In this document: in pieces, positions 36,599 through 46,150 of the stretch | How the letters are laid out: every line of letters begins with the position of its first letter | Position numbering within the stretch: the stretch's first letter is position 1 | Translations under genes and position numbers: made by a program | Notes under the pieces: generated by a model | Told to the model about the DNA's origin: nothing | Database searches by the model: none | What the model saw: the letters and a program-made list of their open reading frames with translations, nothing else | From: Marinomonas posidonica IVIA-Po-181 | GTDB taxonomy: Bacteria > Pseudomonadota > Gammaproteobacteria > Pseudomonadales > Marinomonadaceae | DNA: 64,000 bases | NCBI RefSeq assembly: GCF_000214215.1 | Contig: NC_015559.1 | Location: forward strand, 558,001-622,000 | Direction of reading: 5' to 3'

Positions 36599-37809
36599 AT
36601 AATAAGTGAGGTATTCACTCCACCAAAGGCAAAATTGTTGCTCATAATGTAATCTGTATGAATTGAGCGACCATCATGCATTATATAGTCGAGTTTACCA
36701 CAAGCTTCATCAATATTATCTAGGTTGACAGTAGGGCAGAACCAGTTGTTGCGCATCATCTCAATAGACCACCATGCTTCTAATGCACCACAGGCACCTA
36801 ACGTGTGTCCAATGTAGCTTTTTGTTGAACTAATAGGGGTGCCAGATCCCATTACAGTTTCGGTGGCATTACTTTCTGCTATGTCACCACGATCTGTGGC
36901 TGTACCATGGGCATTAATGTAACCAATCTGAGATTTATCTAATTGCGCATCGTCGAGTGCCATTTGAATGGCCTTTGCCATGGTCTCTGCGCTAGGTTGC
37001 GTGACATGGCTGCCATCTGAGTTTGTGCCAAAACCAACAATCTCAGCGTAGATTTCAGCTCCTCGTGCTTTGGCATGTTCATATTCTTCAAGAATCAACG
37101 CACCACAACCTTCACCAATAACTAACCCATCACGATCACGGTCAAATGGACGCGGTGTCAGTTCTGGGGTATCGTTTTTTGTGCTCGTTGCGTATAAAGT
37201 GTCAAATACTGCGGCTTCGGTAGCGCAAAGGCCTTCACTGCCTCCTGCAATCATTGCTGTTTGCATGCCATATTTGATGGCTTCGTAGGCGAGGCCAATA
37301 CCTTGGCTACCCGATGTGCAAGCGCTTGATGTAGTTAGGACTCGTCCTTGTAAACCGAAGTACACACCAATGTTTACTGGTGTGGTATGGGACATCATTT
37401 TAATGTAAGAGTTAGCATTTAAGCCATCGACTGAGTTGTTGGTAAGCATATTACCAAAATCGATGAATGAAAGTGTATCACCTGCAGATGAGCCGAATGC
37501 CACGCCCATTTTTCCACTACCAACTAGCTCAGATCCAAGCAAGCCGGCATCTTGAAGGGCAAGCTCTGCACTGAAAACTGCCATTTGAGCGACACGTCCC
37601 ATGCTTCGTAAATTTTTGCGGGTATAGTGCTTTGGCATAGAGAAGTCCATAACAGGACTTGCTAAACGCGTATTTAAGCCATCATACTTTTGCCAATCTT
37701 GTAGGTGCACAATCCCTGTTTTCTGGGAACGTAAGTTTTCTTCTATGGTTGGCCAGTCATTTCCAATTGGCGAGACCCCCGCCATTCCTGTTACTACCAC
37801 TCTTTTCAT
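36586..37809 (-). CDS. apeR: Beta-ketoacyl-ACP synthase of the aryl polyene cluster (ApeR-like)
   Basis: A 407-residue FabF-type condensing enzyme. The active-site cysteine is in TTSSACTSGSQGIGLAYEAI, and the two histidines are in GYINAHGTATDRGD and KSYIGHTLGACGALEAWW, so it is catalytically complete. It is the last gene of the operon, overlapping the reductase gene by one base. In characterised APE systems this position holds ApeR, whose exact part in chain building is less clear than that of ApeO. The name is given by position and similarity. Confidence 0.88.
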   Translation of the reverse strand: MKRVVVTGMAGVSPIGNDWPTIEENLRSQKTGIVHLQDWQKYDGLNTRLASPVMDFSMPKHYTRKNLRSMGRVAQMAVFSAELALQDAGLLGSELVGSGKMGVAFGSSAGDTLSFIDFGNMLTNNSVDGLNANSYIKMMSHTTPVNIGVYFGLQGRVLTTSSACTSGSQGIGLAYEAIKYGMQTAMIAGGSEGLCATEAAVFDTLYATSTKNDTPELTPRPFDRDRDGLVIGEGCGALILEEYEHAKARGAEIYAEIVGFGTNSDGSHVTQPSAETMAKAIQMALDDAQLDKSQIGYINAHGTATDRGDIAESNATETVMGSGTPISSTKSYIGHTLGACGALEAWWSIEMMRNNWFCPTVNLDNIDEACGKLDYIMHDGRSIHTDYIMSNNFAFGGVNTSLIIKRY

Positions 37810-38534
37810 TAGAACATACCACCATTTATTGAGATGACTTGACGTGTAATATAAGCTGCGTCTTCAGACATTAAAAAGCTAACTGCGCCTGCGACCTCGT
37901 TTGGTAAGCCAGCTCGTTGCATAGGAATCATTTTAAGCGCTTCTTCTACTAACAGGTCGTCAGTCATATCTGTTTCGATGAAACCTGGTGCGACACAGTT
38001 TACTGTGATTTTACGTTTGGCGAGTTCTACTGCTAGGGCTTTTGTTGCTCCAATAATACCCGCTTTTGCGGCACTATAATTCACTTGACCGCGATTTCCC
38101 ATTTCTCCCGATACGGAAGACAATGTTACAATACGACCGGGTTGACGGCGGCGGATCATTGGCATAGATATAGGATGCAAAACATTATAGAAACCATCTA
38201 GGTTTGTGCGCAGTACTTCATCCCATTCATGTCCTGGAATAGCGGGAAAAGCATTATCACGGGCAATACCTGCGTTACAAACTACACCGTAGTATGCTCC
38301 ATGTTTATCCATGTCTTGTTCCAATGTTTGGCTTGCTGATTCGCGATCGCTGATATCAAACTGAAGAACGCGTGCCTGCTGTCCTATTGTTTCGATTTGT
38401 TGTGCTACTTTTTCTGCCTCAGTTACATTGCTACGGCAATGCAAAACAATGTCATAACCATCTTTGGCTAAGCGAAGGGCAATAGCTTTGCCTATACCTC
38501 GGCTTGAACCCGTTACTAATACCATATTACTCAC
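37809..38534 (-). CDS. apeQ: 3-Ketoacyl-ACP reductase of the aryl polyene cluster (ApeQ-like, FabG family)
   Basis: This 241-residue short-chain dehydrogenase reduces the beta-keto group in each polyene elongation round. It has the NADP motif VTGSSRGIGKAIA, NAG in VVCNAGIARDN, catalytic Ser in TLSSVSGEMG, and YSAAKAG with Tyr and Lys. It lies one base after the dehydratase gene and overlaps the next synthase by one base. Confidence 0.92.
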   Translation of the reverse strand: MSNMVLVTGSSRGIGKAIALRLAKDGYDIVLHCRSNVTEAEKVAQQIETIGQQARVLQFDISDRESASQTLEQDMDKHGAYYGVVCNAGIARDNAFPAIPGHEWDEVLRTNLDGFYNVLHPISMPMIRRRQPGRIVTLSSVSGEMGNRGQVNYSAAKAGIIGATKALAVELAKRKITVNCVAPGFIETDMTDDLLVEEALKMIPMQRAGLPNEVAGAVSFLMSEDAAYITRQVISINGGMF

Positions 38535-38535
38535 G

Positions 38536-38979
38536 TTAAACTTCCTTTAAAAATTCTTCGGCGTTGTCTGGTTGGAATACATTTAATCGAGCACTAGCGT
38601 TAATGCCATCAGTATACAGCTCACCATCAAATGTACTTAAACCGTTTTCGGCTTGCATATTTCGTGTGACTTTAAGGGTTAAAGTAGTGCCTAAGGGGAA
38701 GTATTCGCAGTTGCTTGTGTATTTTCGTGTGCCTAGTAAAAAGCCAATCTTAGGCGCTCCACCTTGGGTGCGTTCTTGATAACCAGCATAAGCGCCAATA
38801 GCTTGTGCAAGGTATTCTAAACCTACCCATGCAGGGACTCCATTAGATTCGGCGAAAGTAGCTGATTTATGGATATCAACTTCTGCGAATAATGTGTCTT
38901 CTTCAACTTGTATGACACGACTGAGTAAACTCATTCGCCCTGAGTGAGGCACTAGTTCATCAACACTGTAAATTTGCAT
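38536..38979 (-). CDS. apeP: ApeP family 3-hydroxyacyl-ACP dehydratase
   Basis: A 147-residue hot-dog fold protein with VPHSGRMSLLSRVI near the N terminus (probable catalytic His) and PAWVGLEYLAQAIGAYAGY as the long central helix. In APE systems ApeP forms a heteromeric dehydratase with ApeI, which here is the C-terminal domain of the ligase at 46891-48576. Its start overlaps the stop of the upstream synthase gene by one base. Confidence 0.9.
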   Translation of the reverse strand: MQIYSVDELVPHSGRMSLLSRVIQVEEDTLFAEVDIHKSATFAESNGVPAWVGLEYLAQAIGAYAGYQERTQGGAPKIGFLLGTRKYTSNCEYFPLGTTLTLKVTRNMQAENGLSTFDGELYTDGINASARLNVFQPDNAEEFLKEV

Positions 38980-40145
38980 TAGGAAATCCGTTCTAAAATG
39001 AGTGTAATGTTATTGCCGCCAAAGGCAAATGAATTGCTTAGGGCGAAACGCATAGGATGGTAAGAGCTAGCCGGAGCAAAATTTAGTATTGGGAGTTCTT
39101 GGTCATTTGAACCATCCCAAATGTGTTCTGGCTGGAAGTTTTGGCGTAGTGCCAGAACACAAATCGCTGCCTCCAAAGCTCCTGCTGCTCCTAATGTATG
39201 TCCAGTATAAGGTTTAGTAGAGCTACAAAGAGTGTTTTTCGAAAACAGTTCATTTACCGCGATTGATTCCATTTGATCGTTAAGTGGTGTTGCGGTGCCG
39301 TGCAAGTTGATGTAATCAATTGCAGTGGCTGTAATTCCCGCATCGTCTAATGCATTAGACATACTACGAATAGCACCTAAACCGGACGGATCTGGTGCTG
39401 AAATATGGTGCGCATCTGAGCTTTCACCTATTCCAGTTAAAGCAATATCACTAGCCTCGGCGGATACTAGAAATAGAGCTCCGCCTTCTCCAATATTAAT
39501 ACCGTTCCGGTTAGAACTGAATGGATTGCAAGGTTCTGTACTTACCGCTTCTAAGGATGAAAAACCTTGCACGGTTAAACGACAAATGGTGTCGACACCG
39601 CCTGCAATGACGACGTCACAAATACCTGCGCGAATTAAACGGCGTGCAGAAGCTAGAGCTTTGGCGCCTGAGGAACAGGCGGTAGAAATGCCGAAGGTGG
39701 GACCTGATATTCCGAAAGTTTGTGCGAGGAAATCTGCTGGAGCCCCCATTTCTTGTAAATGATAATGGTATTCCTCGGGCATAGTACCAATGTTTGCCAT
39801 AGTTCTCATATGGCTTTCGCTTTCAGCAATACCTGAGGTAGAGGTGCCAATGACCACACCAATACGGTCTGCTCCAAACTTAGCAATAGCAGCTTCAATT
39901 TCAGGTTGAAATTGTTGAGCTATATGCCAAGTCAATTGGTTATTTCGACTTTTCCACTTTTTATCGTGTAAAGGAAGTGTGTTAAGAGATTGCTGAATAA
40001 GCCCCAGCGGAAGAGGGGGGCCATTATGATAGGCATTGCTGTAGGTTAGTTGTGGCTGACCATATTGCAGTTGCTTCAATGTAATATCAGTACCGTCACC
40101 TAAGGCGCTAATCATACCCATGGCATTCAGATAACATTGTTTCAT
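38979..40145 (-). CDS. apeO: Beta-ketoacyl-ACP synthase (ApeO-like)
   Basis: A 388-residue condensing enzyme with the cysteine in GISTACSSGAKALASARRLI and histidines in YINLHGTATPLND and KPYTGHTLGAAGALEAA, so the Cys-His-His triad is present. In characterised APE clusters ApeO pairs with the chain-length factor ApeC, here encoded at the front of the operon. It overlaps the lipoprotein gene by four bases (ATGA). Confidence 0.88.
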   Translation of the reverse strand: MKQCYLNAMGMISALGDGTDITLKQLQYGQPQLTYSNAYHNGPPLPLGLIQQSLNTLPLHDKKWKSRNNQLTWHIAQQFQPEIEAAIAKFGADRIGVVIGTSTSGIAESESHMRTMANIGTMPEEYHYHLQEMGAPADFLAQTFGISGPTFGISTACSSGAKALASARRLIRAGICDVVIAGGVDTICRLTVQGFSSLEAVSTEPCNPFSSNRNGINIGEGGALFLVSAEASDIALTGIGESSDAHHISAPDPSGLGAIRSMSNALDDAGITATAIDYINLHGTATPLNDQMESIAVNELFSKNTLCSSTKPYTGHTLGAAGALEAAICVLALRQNFQPEHIWDGSNDQELPILNFAPASSYHPMRFALSNSFAFGGNNITLILERIS

Positions 40146-40699
40146 TGGGCCAATCGCTCCTTTTCAAAAGTATTTATGGTTATTTGATAGTTAGCCATTT
40201 TGTGTTTTATCACGGTGTGCTCGTTCGTTTTTTCGACTACAAAATATGGATAATTATGATAGTAAGCCGTGCGAGTCTCACCATGTAATTCCAGTTTCCA
40301 GCCATCTTGTTCTCGATAACTTTGTTTTATTTGTGACTCTGGCCATAGAGCAAATTGCATCATGCTAAAAATTTCTTGCTCCGGTAATGCTTGGCCAGAA
40401 ACGTTCTCGCTGGACCAAGCTTGACCATCAAAGTTTTGTGTCAGGAACGGTTGTCCTGACAAAGTTAACGCGACCAAACTGGTTTTTTTATGGGTTAAAC
40501 GTAGTACTGCAATGAAACTATCTGATTGCTGAGGGCTATTCAGTATGAGGCTTTGTTTCAGCAACTCTTCTGGCATAGCTTTTGTTGGAGCAAGCAAAAC
40601 AGGCTCAGGCCGCTGGGGTGCTGAACTGTGGAACAGGCTACAAGCTGTTAGGCCCAAATATATGGTCATGATAGTAATGCTTTTTGCTATTTTTGACAT
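40142..40699 (-). CDS. apeN: DUF3261 lipoprotein of the aryl polyene cluster (ApeN-like)
   Basis: Starting at ATG 40699 gives 185 residues beginning MSKIAKSITIMTIYLGLTACS, a lipoprotein signal with lipobox LTAC. The mature part matches DUF3261 proteins found in aryl polyene operons, presumably helping to place the lipid at the outer membrane beside the LolA-like and MMPL proteins. The frame is open for 20 more residues upstream, inside the flavin enzyme gene, which it overlaps by 13 bases. Confidence 0.82.
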   Translation of the reverse strand: MSKIAKSITIMTIYLGLTACSLFHSSAPQRPEPVLLAPTKAMPEELLKQSLILNSPQQSDSFIAVLRLTHKKTSLVALTLSGQPFLTQNFDGQAWSSENVSGQALPEQEIFSMMQFALWPESQIKQSYREQDGWKLELHGETRTAYYHNYPYFVVEKTNEHTVIKHKMANYQITINTFEKERLAQ

Positions 40700-41925
40700 A
40701 ATTGAGCCAGTACATGAAGGCGTTTTGGGTTTTTTACGTATGGGTTGCTGGTATCCCAAGCATAACCTGCAAGAACGGAACAGATCATTGCTTTGACAGC
40801 AGGGTTTTTATCTTTGGTAAAAATGACAGTTTGCAAGCTGCCATCGTACCAGCCTTCAACAAATTGACGGAAAGTGTCTATTCCTAATTTGAGTGGTTGT
40901 TCAAAATCATTTTTCCAGTTAACTTGCTCGCCTCTTAGTTGCTTGTCCAATGTCTCTGCGGCCAATATTGCGGATTTTAGGGCGATGGTCACTCCTGAAG
41001 AAAATACCGGGTCAAGGAACTCACCAGCATTGCCTAATAGGGCAAAATGCTTGCCTGACATTTGTGTTACATCTGAAGAGTAGCCTGCTAACTTTCCAAC
41101 TGGCGTATCAAATACTGCTTCAGTTAAGCTTTCGGACATTTTTCCGGTTTGATAAATGAAGTACTTTAGGATGTCAGCGTCTTCTTGATGTTGATGCTGT
41201 TCATATATCGTGCGTGGTAACACCACTCCAACGGACGCGCGGCCATCACTAAATGGGATTAGCCAGTACCAAATTTCATTGTTTTCTGGATGCACTGAAA
41301 TCAGAATTTTATTGCGGTCAAAATACTTAAGACCGATACGATCTTCAATGTGGGTAAACAGTGAAATTCGTGTTGAAAGCGTGGACTCTTTCTCAAGGTT
41401 TAGTAGCTTAGGTAACACGCGACCAAATCCACTCGCGTCAAGAACAAATTTGGCAGTAATGTCGTATTCGTTTTGTTGTTCGTCATAAACGTGCAGTTGT
41501 ACCGAGTTGTCATCTATCTCAGTATAGCTTTCTACTGCATGACCATAGCGGATTTCAGCGCCATCTTTTGTCGCGCAGTCTGCGAGAATTTTGTCGAATT
41601 GAGCACGTTGTACTTGATAGGTTGTACCCCAGCCAGGAGAAAATTTTTCTCGAAAATCAAAAAAGTCATATAGTCCTTTATTAGCAAAGGCTGCACCATT
41701 TTTAAACTGGAAGCCAGCTTCAACTACAGCCTGAAGCATACCTGCTTGTTCTAGTAATTCCATGCTCTGTGGCAGTAAACTTTCCCCGATAGAAAAACGT
41801 GGAAAGTGCTGTTTTTCCAACACTAATACCTTGTGTCCATTACGAGCAAGTTGGGCTGCTGCAACTGCGCCTGAAGGGCCAGCACCTATAATTGCCACAT
41901 CAAAATTTCCGTTTAAATTATTCAT
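40687..41925 (-). CDS. FAD-dependent oxidoreductase, halogenase-like
   Basis: A 412-residue flavoprotein related to tryptophan-halogenase and phenolic-halogenase families. It has VAIIGAGPSGAVAAAQLA (FAD GxGxxG), FPRFSIGESLLPQSMELLE as in CmlS-type enzymes, the WYWLIP version of the WxWxIP halogenase motif around residue 220, and GNAGEFLDPVFSSGV for FAD binding. It may halogenate or otherwise oxidise the aryl head or polyene, but oxidoreductases of this superfamily also do unrelated redox work. I chose ATG 41925 because GGAA lies 10 bases upstream; ATG 41940 is possible. It overlaps the transporter gene by eight bases. Confidence 0.82.
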   Translation of the reverse strand: MNNLNGNFDVAIIGAGPSGAVAAAQLARNGHKVLVLEKQHFPRFSIGESLLPQSMELLEQAGMLQAVVEAGFQFKNGAAFANKGLYDFFDFREKFSPGWGTTYQVQRAQFDKILADCATKDGAEIRYGHAVESYTEIDDNSVQLHVYDEQQNEYDITAKFVLDASGFGRVLPKLLNLEKESTLSTRISLFTHIEDRIGLKYFDRNKILISVHPENNEIWYWLIPFSDGRASVGVVLPRTIYEQHQHQEDADILKYFIYQTGKMSESLTEAVFDTPVGKLAGYSSDVTQMSGKHFALLGNAGEFLDPVFSSGVTIALKSAILAAETLDKQLRGEQVNWKNDFEQPLKLGIDTFRQFVEGWYDGSLQTVIFTKDKNPAVKAMICSVLAGYAWDTSNPYVKNPKRLHVLAQLCQK

Positions 41926-44212
41926 TTCGATTTTTTCCATAAGAAACGGGTTGAACAAAAGGCGTTAACACCCATACGACAAGTAAACCAGGTAGAACTA
42001 TGATTCCGAATTGATATAGCACGGGGGTTTTACTTAAAATTAATAATCCAAAGGCTAATAAACTGGTTATAGTCGACAAGGTGACGGCTATCCAAGTGTG
42101 AATTGCTCCATTTGATTCTTTGATAAAAATGCCCATGTCTAGGCCGATACCAAATACCAAAATCAGTGCTGTAATGTTGAATAAGTTATAACCGCCATTG
42201 ATTAATGTCGCGATAGCAAACGAGATGATAGAGGCGGCTAACGGAGGTAAAATAATCTTCCAGAGCTCTTTACGGTAACGAATGAATAATAACCCTGAAA
42301 CTACTAAATAGGCGGCTAATAGGCATGTGGTCAGCTGTATACGATAGAGCTTAAGCGTATTACTTATGTCGGCAATTGGATCAATAAATTCGACTGAGCT
42401 TGATTCCGATGCGAATTGTTTCAAAATCTGCTTAGTAGAGTCACTGATTTTTCCCTGAAAACGCACTATGCTGGAAAAGTATCCATCATCATGATGAATA
42501 AGTTGGTTTGCCATTAATTGCCCTAATGGACTATTTTGCCAAACCTCAAAGGTTAGGATTGATTGGTTTTGATTAAAGAATTGCTGCGCTTGCTCAGTTA
42601 CATCTGGAGAGACACCGATTTGAGACATCAATAAAGTTAGTTGGGAATCATAAAGTTTACTTACCAGCTCTAAGTTACGTTGTTGCTGAACGTAAGAGGG
42701 TAAAGACTGACTAACTGATTGATAATTATCAATTTTCCCTTGTTTTTTTAAGTGATTAAGAGCCAGGCGAGTTTGCTCTTCTTGTTGGATGAGTGCTTCA
42801 AGGTCTGGGGCTGTAATCAACAAAAAGGTACTTTGATAGGTATTGCCGATGGCCTTTTGTACAGCACGATCTTCATTGAGTAAGTCAGATGTCGAAGTTT
42901 GTAAGGATTTTAAGCCATCATTGGCTGGCGTAACGCAGATAATGTAGGCACCCAAAAATGATAAAACTAAAATAATGAGAGTAGCCAGTTTACGACGCTG
43001 TTGTGAGTAGGTTGGTGTTAGGCGTTGGCATATATTAAGTATATGCGAATGCAAAGTCATGTGAGTGAGGTCACTAGCCAGTGGTAACCATAAAATGACG
43101 GTTATCCAAGAAGATATTAAGCCTACACTAGAAAATACAGCTATTTGGCGTAGACCAGGGAATGGTGTTAAGGCAAGGCCCGCATAAGCTAATACGCTTG
43201 AAATTAATCCCAGCAACAAGCCGACTAATAAGGCCTTGGATAACCGGTTTTTTTTCTGTCCTGATTGGGCGCAGATATAATGCATCGAATAATCAACAGC
43301 GACACCAACTAAGCCTGCGCCAAAGGCAAAGGTAATCAAATGTACTCGAGGGAAAATGAGGGTCGTGATGGCCAACGAAATTAGAGTTCCGATACTGATC
43401 GGAAGCAATATATACAAAAGTGGTTTTAAACATCGGAAGGTTACTAAAATCAGTAATATAATACCAATTAATGACCCGATACCTATGGTCGAAATTTCTT
43501 GCTTTGCCTGTTTTGTACCGTGACTAGCATGGATCACCAAACCTGACATTTTGAGAGCAACTTTATTGGTCTTCTTATAATCAATAATACGCTCTAATAG
43601 CGGTTCTAACTGGCTTTGCGTGCTAAGTGAAAAAGCGTTATCAGATAAACGATAAAACAATGCAAAGGTAGGTTCCGATTGTGTTGTTAAGCGAAACAAG
43701 CCTTGTTGGATTTTGAATTGTCCAACGACAGGACTGTCTTGTAGGTAGCTGCTATATAAACTAAATGGATCCCTTATTAGGTCTATTGGAGCGCTGGCAA
43801 CTGGATTAAAAAGTTGTCCTAAAGCGAAGGCTGACTGCTTATCGAATTGTTTATGTTTAAGGTTTTTATAGACATGGCTGCTTAATACGCTATAGCGATA
43901 TTTAGCATTCATCGGCTGTTGTTGTAGGCTGCTCGGAGATTGTTCAATTAAAATGCTAGACTCTGAGAGTATGTTTCGAATCGTCTCGGTGGCTTGTTGC
44001 GCTTGTTGAACATTATGATGTTGTATTGTCAACGTGAGAAGCTGACCCATGGCTTCGGATTGTGAGCGTACTGCATCTTCTCTGTATTGGCTCTGCTCTG
44101 ATTGCGGTAGTAAGGATGTAATGCTGGATTCAAAGTGCGGCTCTTTCAACCAAGCAACGTAACAAATGCCAATAACGAAGGTTAGCCAAATATATGCTGC
44201 GATCTTCTGCAT
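41918..44212 (-). CDS. apeM: MMPL family exporter (ApeM-like)
   Basis: A 764-residue RND-superfamily lipid transporter: one N-terminal helix (residues 5-20), a large periplasmic domain, a helix cluster around 235-400 containing AFGAGLVGVAVDYSMHYICA, a second periplasmic domain, and a C-terminal cluster with LVFGIGLDMGIFIKES. It is expected to move the aryl polyene lipid from the inner membrane towards the outer membrane with the LolA-like protein. It is two bases downstream of the LolA-like gene and overlaps the flavin enzyme gene. Confidence 0.88.
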   Translation of the reverse strand: MQKIAAYIWLTFVIGICYVAWLKEPHFESSITSLLPQSEQSQYREDAVRSQSEAMGQLLTLTIQHHNVQQAQQATETIRNILSESSILIEQSPSSLQQQPMNAKYRYSVLSSHVYKNLKHKQFDKQSAFALGQLFNPVASAPIDLIRDPFSLYSSYLQDSPVVGQFKIQQGLFRLTTQSEPTFALFYRLSDNAFSLSTQSQLEPLLERIIDYKKTNKVALKMSGLVIHASHGTKQAKQEISTIGIGSLIGIILLILVTFRCLKPLLYILLPISIGTLISLAITTLIFPRVHLITFAFGAGLVGVAVDYSMHYICAQSGQKKNRLSKALLVGLLLGLISSVLAYAGLALTPFPGLRQIAVFSSVGLISSWITVILWLPLASDLTHMTLHSHILNICQRLTPTYSQQRRKLATLIILVLSFLGAYIICVTPANDGLKSLQTSTSDLLNEDRAVQKAIGNTYQSTFLLITAPDLEALIQQEEQTRLALNHLKKQGKIDNYQSVSQSLPSYVQQQRNLELVSKLYDSQLTLLMSQIGVSPDVTEQAQQFFNQNQSILTFEVWQNSPLGQLMANQLIHHDDGYFSSIVRFQGKISDSTKQILKQFASESSSVEFIDPIADISNTLKLYRIQLTTCLLAAYLVVSGLLFIRYRKELWKIILPPLAASIISFAIATLINGGYNLFNITALILVFGIGLDMGIFIKESNGAIHTWIAVTLSTITSLLAFGLLILSKTPVLYQFGIIVLPGLLVVWVLTPFVQPVSYGKNRNE

Positions 44213-44214
44213 GA

Positions 44215-44781
44215 TTAATGAGAGCCCTTAGACACAAGGCTAGAGAAATAGATCGTTGTGGTGTTGCCATTTATTTCACTTAATTCAACATGCTGCAAAA
44301 GTTCCGTACCAGAAAGCGTTATTTGTATAATCACTTGTGCAATACTTGTGTCGATCGGTATTAGCTGAGCTTGCCATTGGCCCTGAGATAGAGTTACATC
44401 AATGGTAAAATACTCTTGTAATAATGCCCAGTTCGCCGTCATGACACCGAAAAATAGATCAGAGAAGATTTTCACAACAGGATTGTCCTGACCATCTATG
44501 ATAGATATTCTTTGACCATTATGGGTACTAATAATCTGGTTTGGCGTTAGTGTGAGTGTATTCTCAATCGGATTTAAAGTGTGCCATGTGATTTCCGTGC
44601 CAGATTTATATGAGAATGTACCGGAAGATTTTAATGATGCATCGACTGCTGCCAGATATTTATTTTGGGTGAAATACCCTGTAAGTTGTTGAGGTGTTTG
44701 CATTAATTCTTTTAACTCTTGAACGGATGCAGCCCAGACAGAATTACCATATAGCATCGCTAATAAGATAATAACCCTCAT
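44215..44781 (-). CDS. apeL: LolA-like periplasmic carrier protein (ApeL-like)
   Basis: A 188-residue protein with a signal peptide (MRVIILLAMLYGNSVWA) and an outer-membrane lipoprotein carrier LolA-type domain: LTGYFTQNKYL, SSGTFSYKSGTEITWHTLNPIENTLTLTPNQI. It probably shuttles the pigment lipid through the periplasm. It overlaps the thioesterase gene by four bases and is followed by the MMPL gene. Confidence 0.87.
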   Translation of the reverse strand: MRVIILLAMLYGNSVWAASVQELKELMQTPQQLTGYFTQNKYLAAVDASLKSSGTFSYKSGTEITWHTLNPIENTLTLTPNQIISTHNGQRISIIDGQDNPVVKIFSDLFFGVMTANWALLQEYFTIDVTLSQGQWQAQLIPIDTSIAQVIIQITLSGTELLQHVELSEINGNTTTIYFSSLVSKGSH

Positions 44782-45185
44782 TGAGTCGCTCCCAACTTAT
44801 CAAATAAAATTTGCGGGGATGCGAACAGCATTTCACCGTTCTCAGCATCTACTGCCACTTGTACGGTATAGGCTTTAGTTAGACGTTGACCTGATTTACT
44901 GTCAAATAATGTGTAGGAGATTTTTAGACGATTTTCCCATTCAACCATTTTTGCCAATATACGAATCTTTTGCTTGAAGCGTAATGGTTTAGCATAACGA
45001 ATGTTGAGTTCAATCACTGGCCACACATAGCCAGTTCGTTCCATTTCGTCACAGTTATAGTGGATGGATTCTAGTAATGCACAGCGAGCAATTTCAAGAT
45101 ATTTTACATAGTGACCGTGCCATGCGACATGCATTACATCGACATCATGAAATGGAATTTCAAGCTCAATCTCATGTTCCAACAT
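44778..45185 (-). CDS. apeK: Hot-dog thioesterase (4HBT family, ApeK-like)
   Basis: A 135-residue acyl-CoA/ACP thioesterase of the 4-hydroxybenzoyl-CoA type, with IPFHDVDVMHVAWHGHYVKYLEIARCAL at the N terminus carrying the catalytic Asp. It may release or proofread polyene or starter thioesters. It lies two bases after the acyltransferase gene within the operon. Confidence 0.87.
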   Translation of the reverse strand: MLEHEIELEIPFHDVDVMHVAWHGHYVKYLEIARCALLESIHYNCDEMERTGYVWPVIELNIRYAKPLRFKQKIRILAKMVEWENRLKISYTLFDSKSGQRLTKAYTVQVAVDAENGEMLFASPQILFDKLGATQ

Positions 45186-45187
45186 GG

Positions 45188-46150
45188 TTAAGTCTGTCCT
45201 TTTTTAGTTGTGTTTAATTTGGTCTGAGATGAATCAATGTACCAAAAATCGTAAAAATTGAACCACTGTAATGGTTGCATTAAACAGTAGTGCTCCAGCC
45301 GTTTAGCATAGTCTTTAACAGTATTATCTAGCCGTTGCTCTCTTGTTTTTCGTGGCCCCATTAGTTGCTCAGAAAAGAGCTCAATATAAATGTGGTATTT
45401 GTTCTGTTGTTTTAAACAAAACATTAGGAATACAGGGCACTTTAAGAGGCCGGCTAAGATAAATGCGCCTTGTGGAAAAGACGCTGGATGCTGTAAAAAC
45501 TGAACAACTGTTGTTCTAGCGGTGCCATGAACAGGTGTACGATCACCTGCAATAATAATATATTCGCCAGCTTCGACACGTTCGGATAGAGTCATTGCTG
45601 TTGCGGGTGACATATCGGTTACTTGCATCACGCTGATATTGGCGTTGGCATTTGTTTGTTTCAGCATGCGATTAAATTTTTGGGCGTGTTTTGTATGTAC
45701 CAGCATAGTTACTTTGATGTTCGGCATTTGATGAGCGATCGCACTACATATTTCTGTGTTACCCAAATGAGAAACAACGATAATGCCGCCTTTGTTGCGC
45801 TCATTCATGTATTGCATGGATGCCTTATTGTGGAAAATTATGTCTTGTCGTTGGATGTGCCCCATCCAAACCAAAAATTTATCCAGTAGTAGTTCGCCAA
45901 ATGTCCAGAAATGGCGGAATGGTGTTAGTGCTTTAGATTGTGGTTGGCATAATGGCTTGACTTTTTTTAGATAGGCTTGTGATGCTTGGCGTGCATGTTT
46001 ATTCATTAAGTAGTAATAGCCAATGACCAGTAGTAAGGTGATACGAAATACATTGCGGCCAAATATACGATAGCAGGCCAGAAGGATTTTCATGCCTAGG
46101 ATTGAGCCTGTTTCGCTAATTTTTGACCAATGTCTTGGTAGTTTAACCAC
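45188..46150 (-). CDS. LpxL-type lysophospholipid acyltransferase (ApeJ acyltransferase half)
   Basis: A 320-residue acyltransferase with the HX4E-type motif in VVSHLGNTEI, DRTPVHGTARTTVVQFLQHPASFPQGAF, and an N-terminal membrane helix (RITLLLVIGYYYLMN). In E. coli-type APE clusters a glycosyltransferase and an acyltransferase form one ApeJ protein; here they are two genes overlapping by eight bases. It likely acylates the glycosyl or polyene lipid anchor at the inner membrane. Confidence 0.83.
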   Translation of the reverse strand: MVKLPRHWSKISETGSILGMKILLACYRIFGRNVFRITLLLVIGYYYLMNKHARQASQAYLKKVKPLCQPQSKALTPFRHFWTFGELLLDKFLVWMGHIQRQDIIFHNKASMQYMNERNKGGIIVVSHLGNTEICSAIAHQMPNIKVTMLVHTKHAQKFNRMLKQTNANANISVMQVTDMSPATAMTLSERVEAGEYIIIAGDRTPVHGTARTTVVQFLQHPASFPQGAFILAGLLKCPVFLMFCLKQQNKYHIYIELFSEQLMGPRKTREQRLDNTVKDYAKRLEHYCLMQPLQWFNFYDFWYIDSSQTKLNTTKKGQT

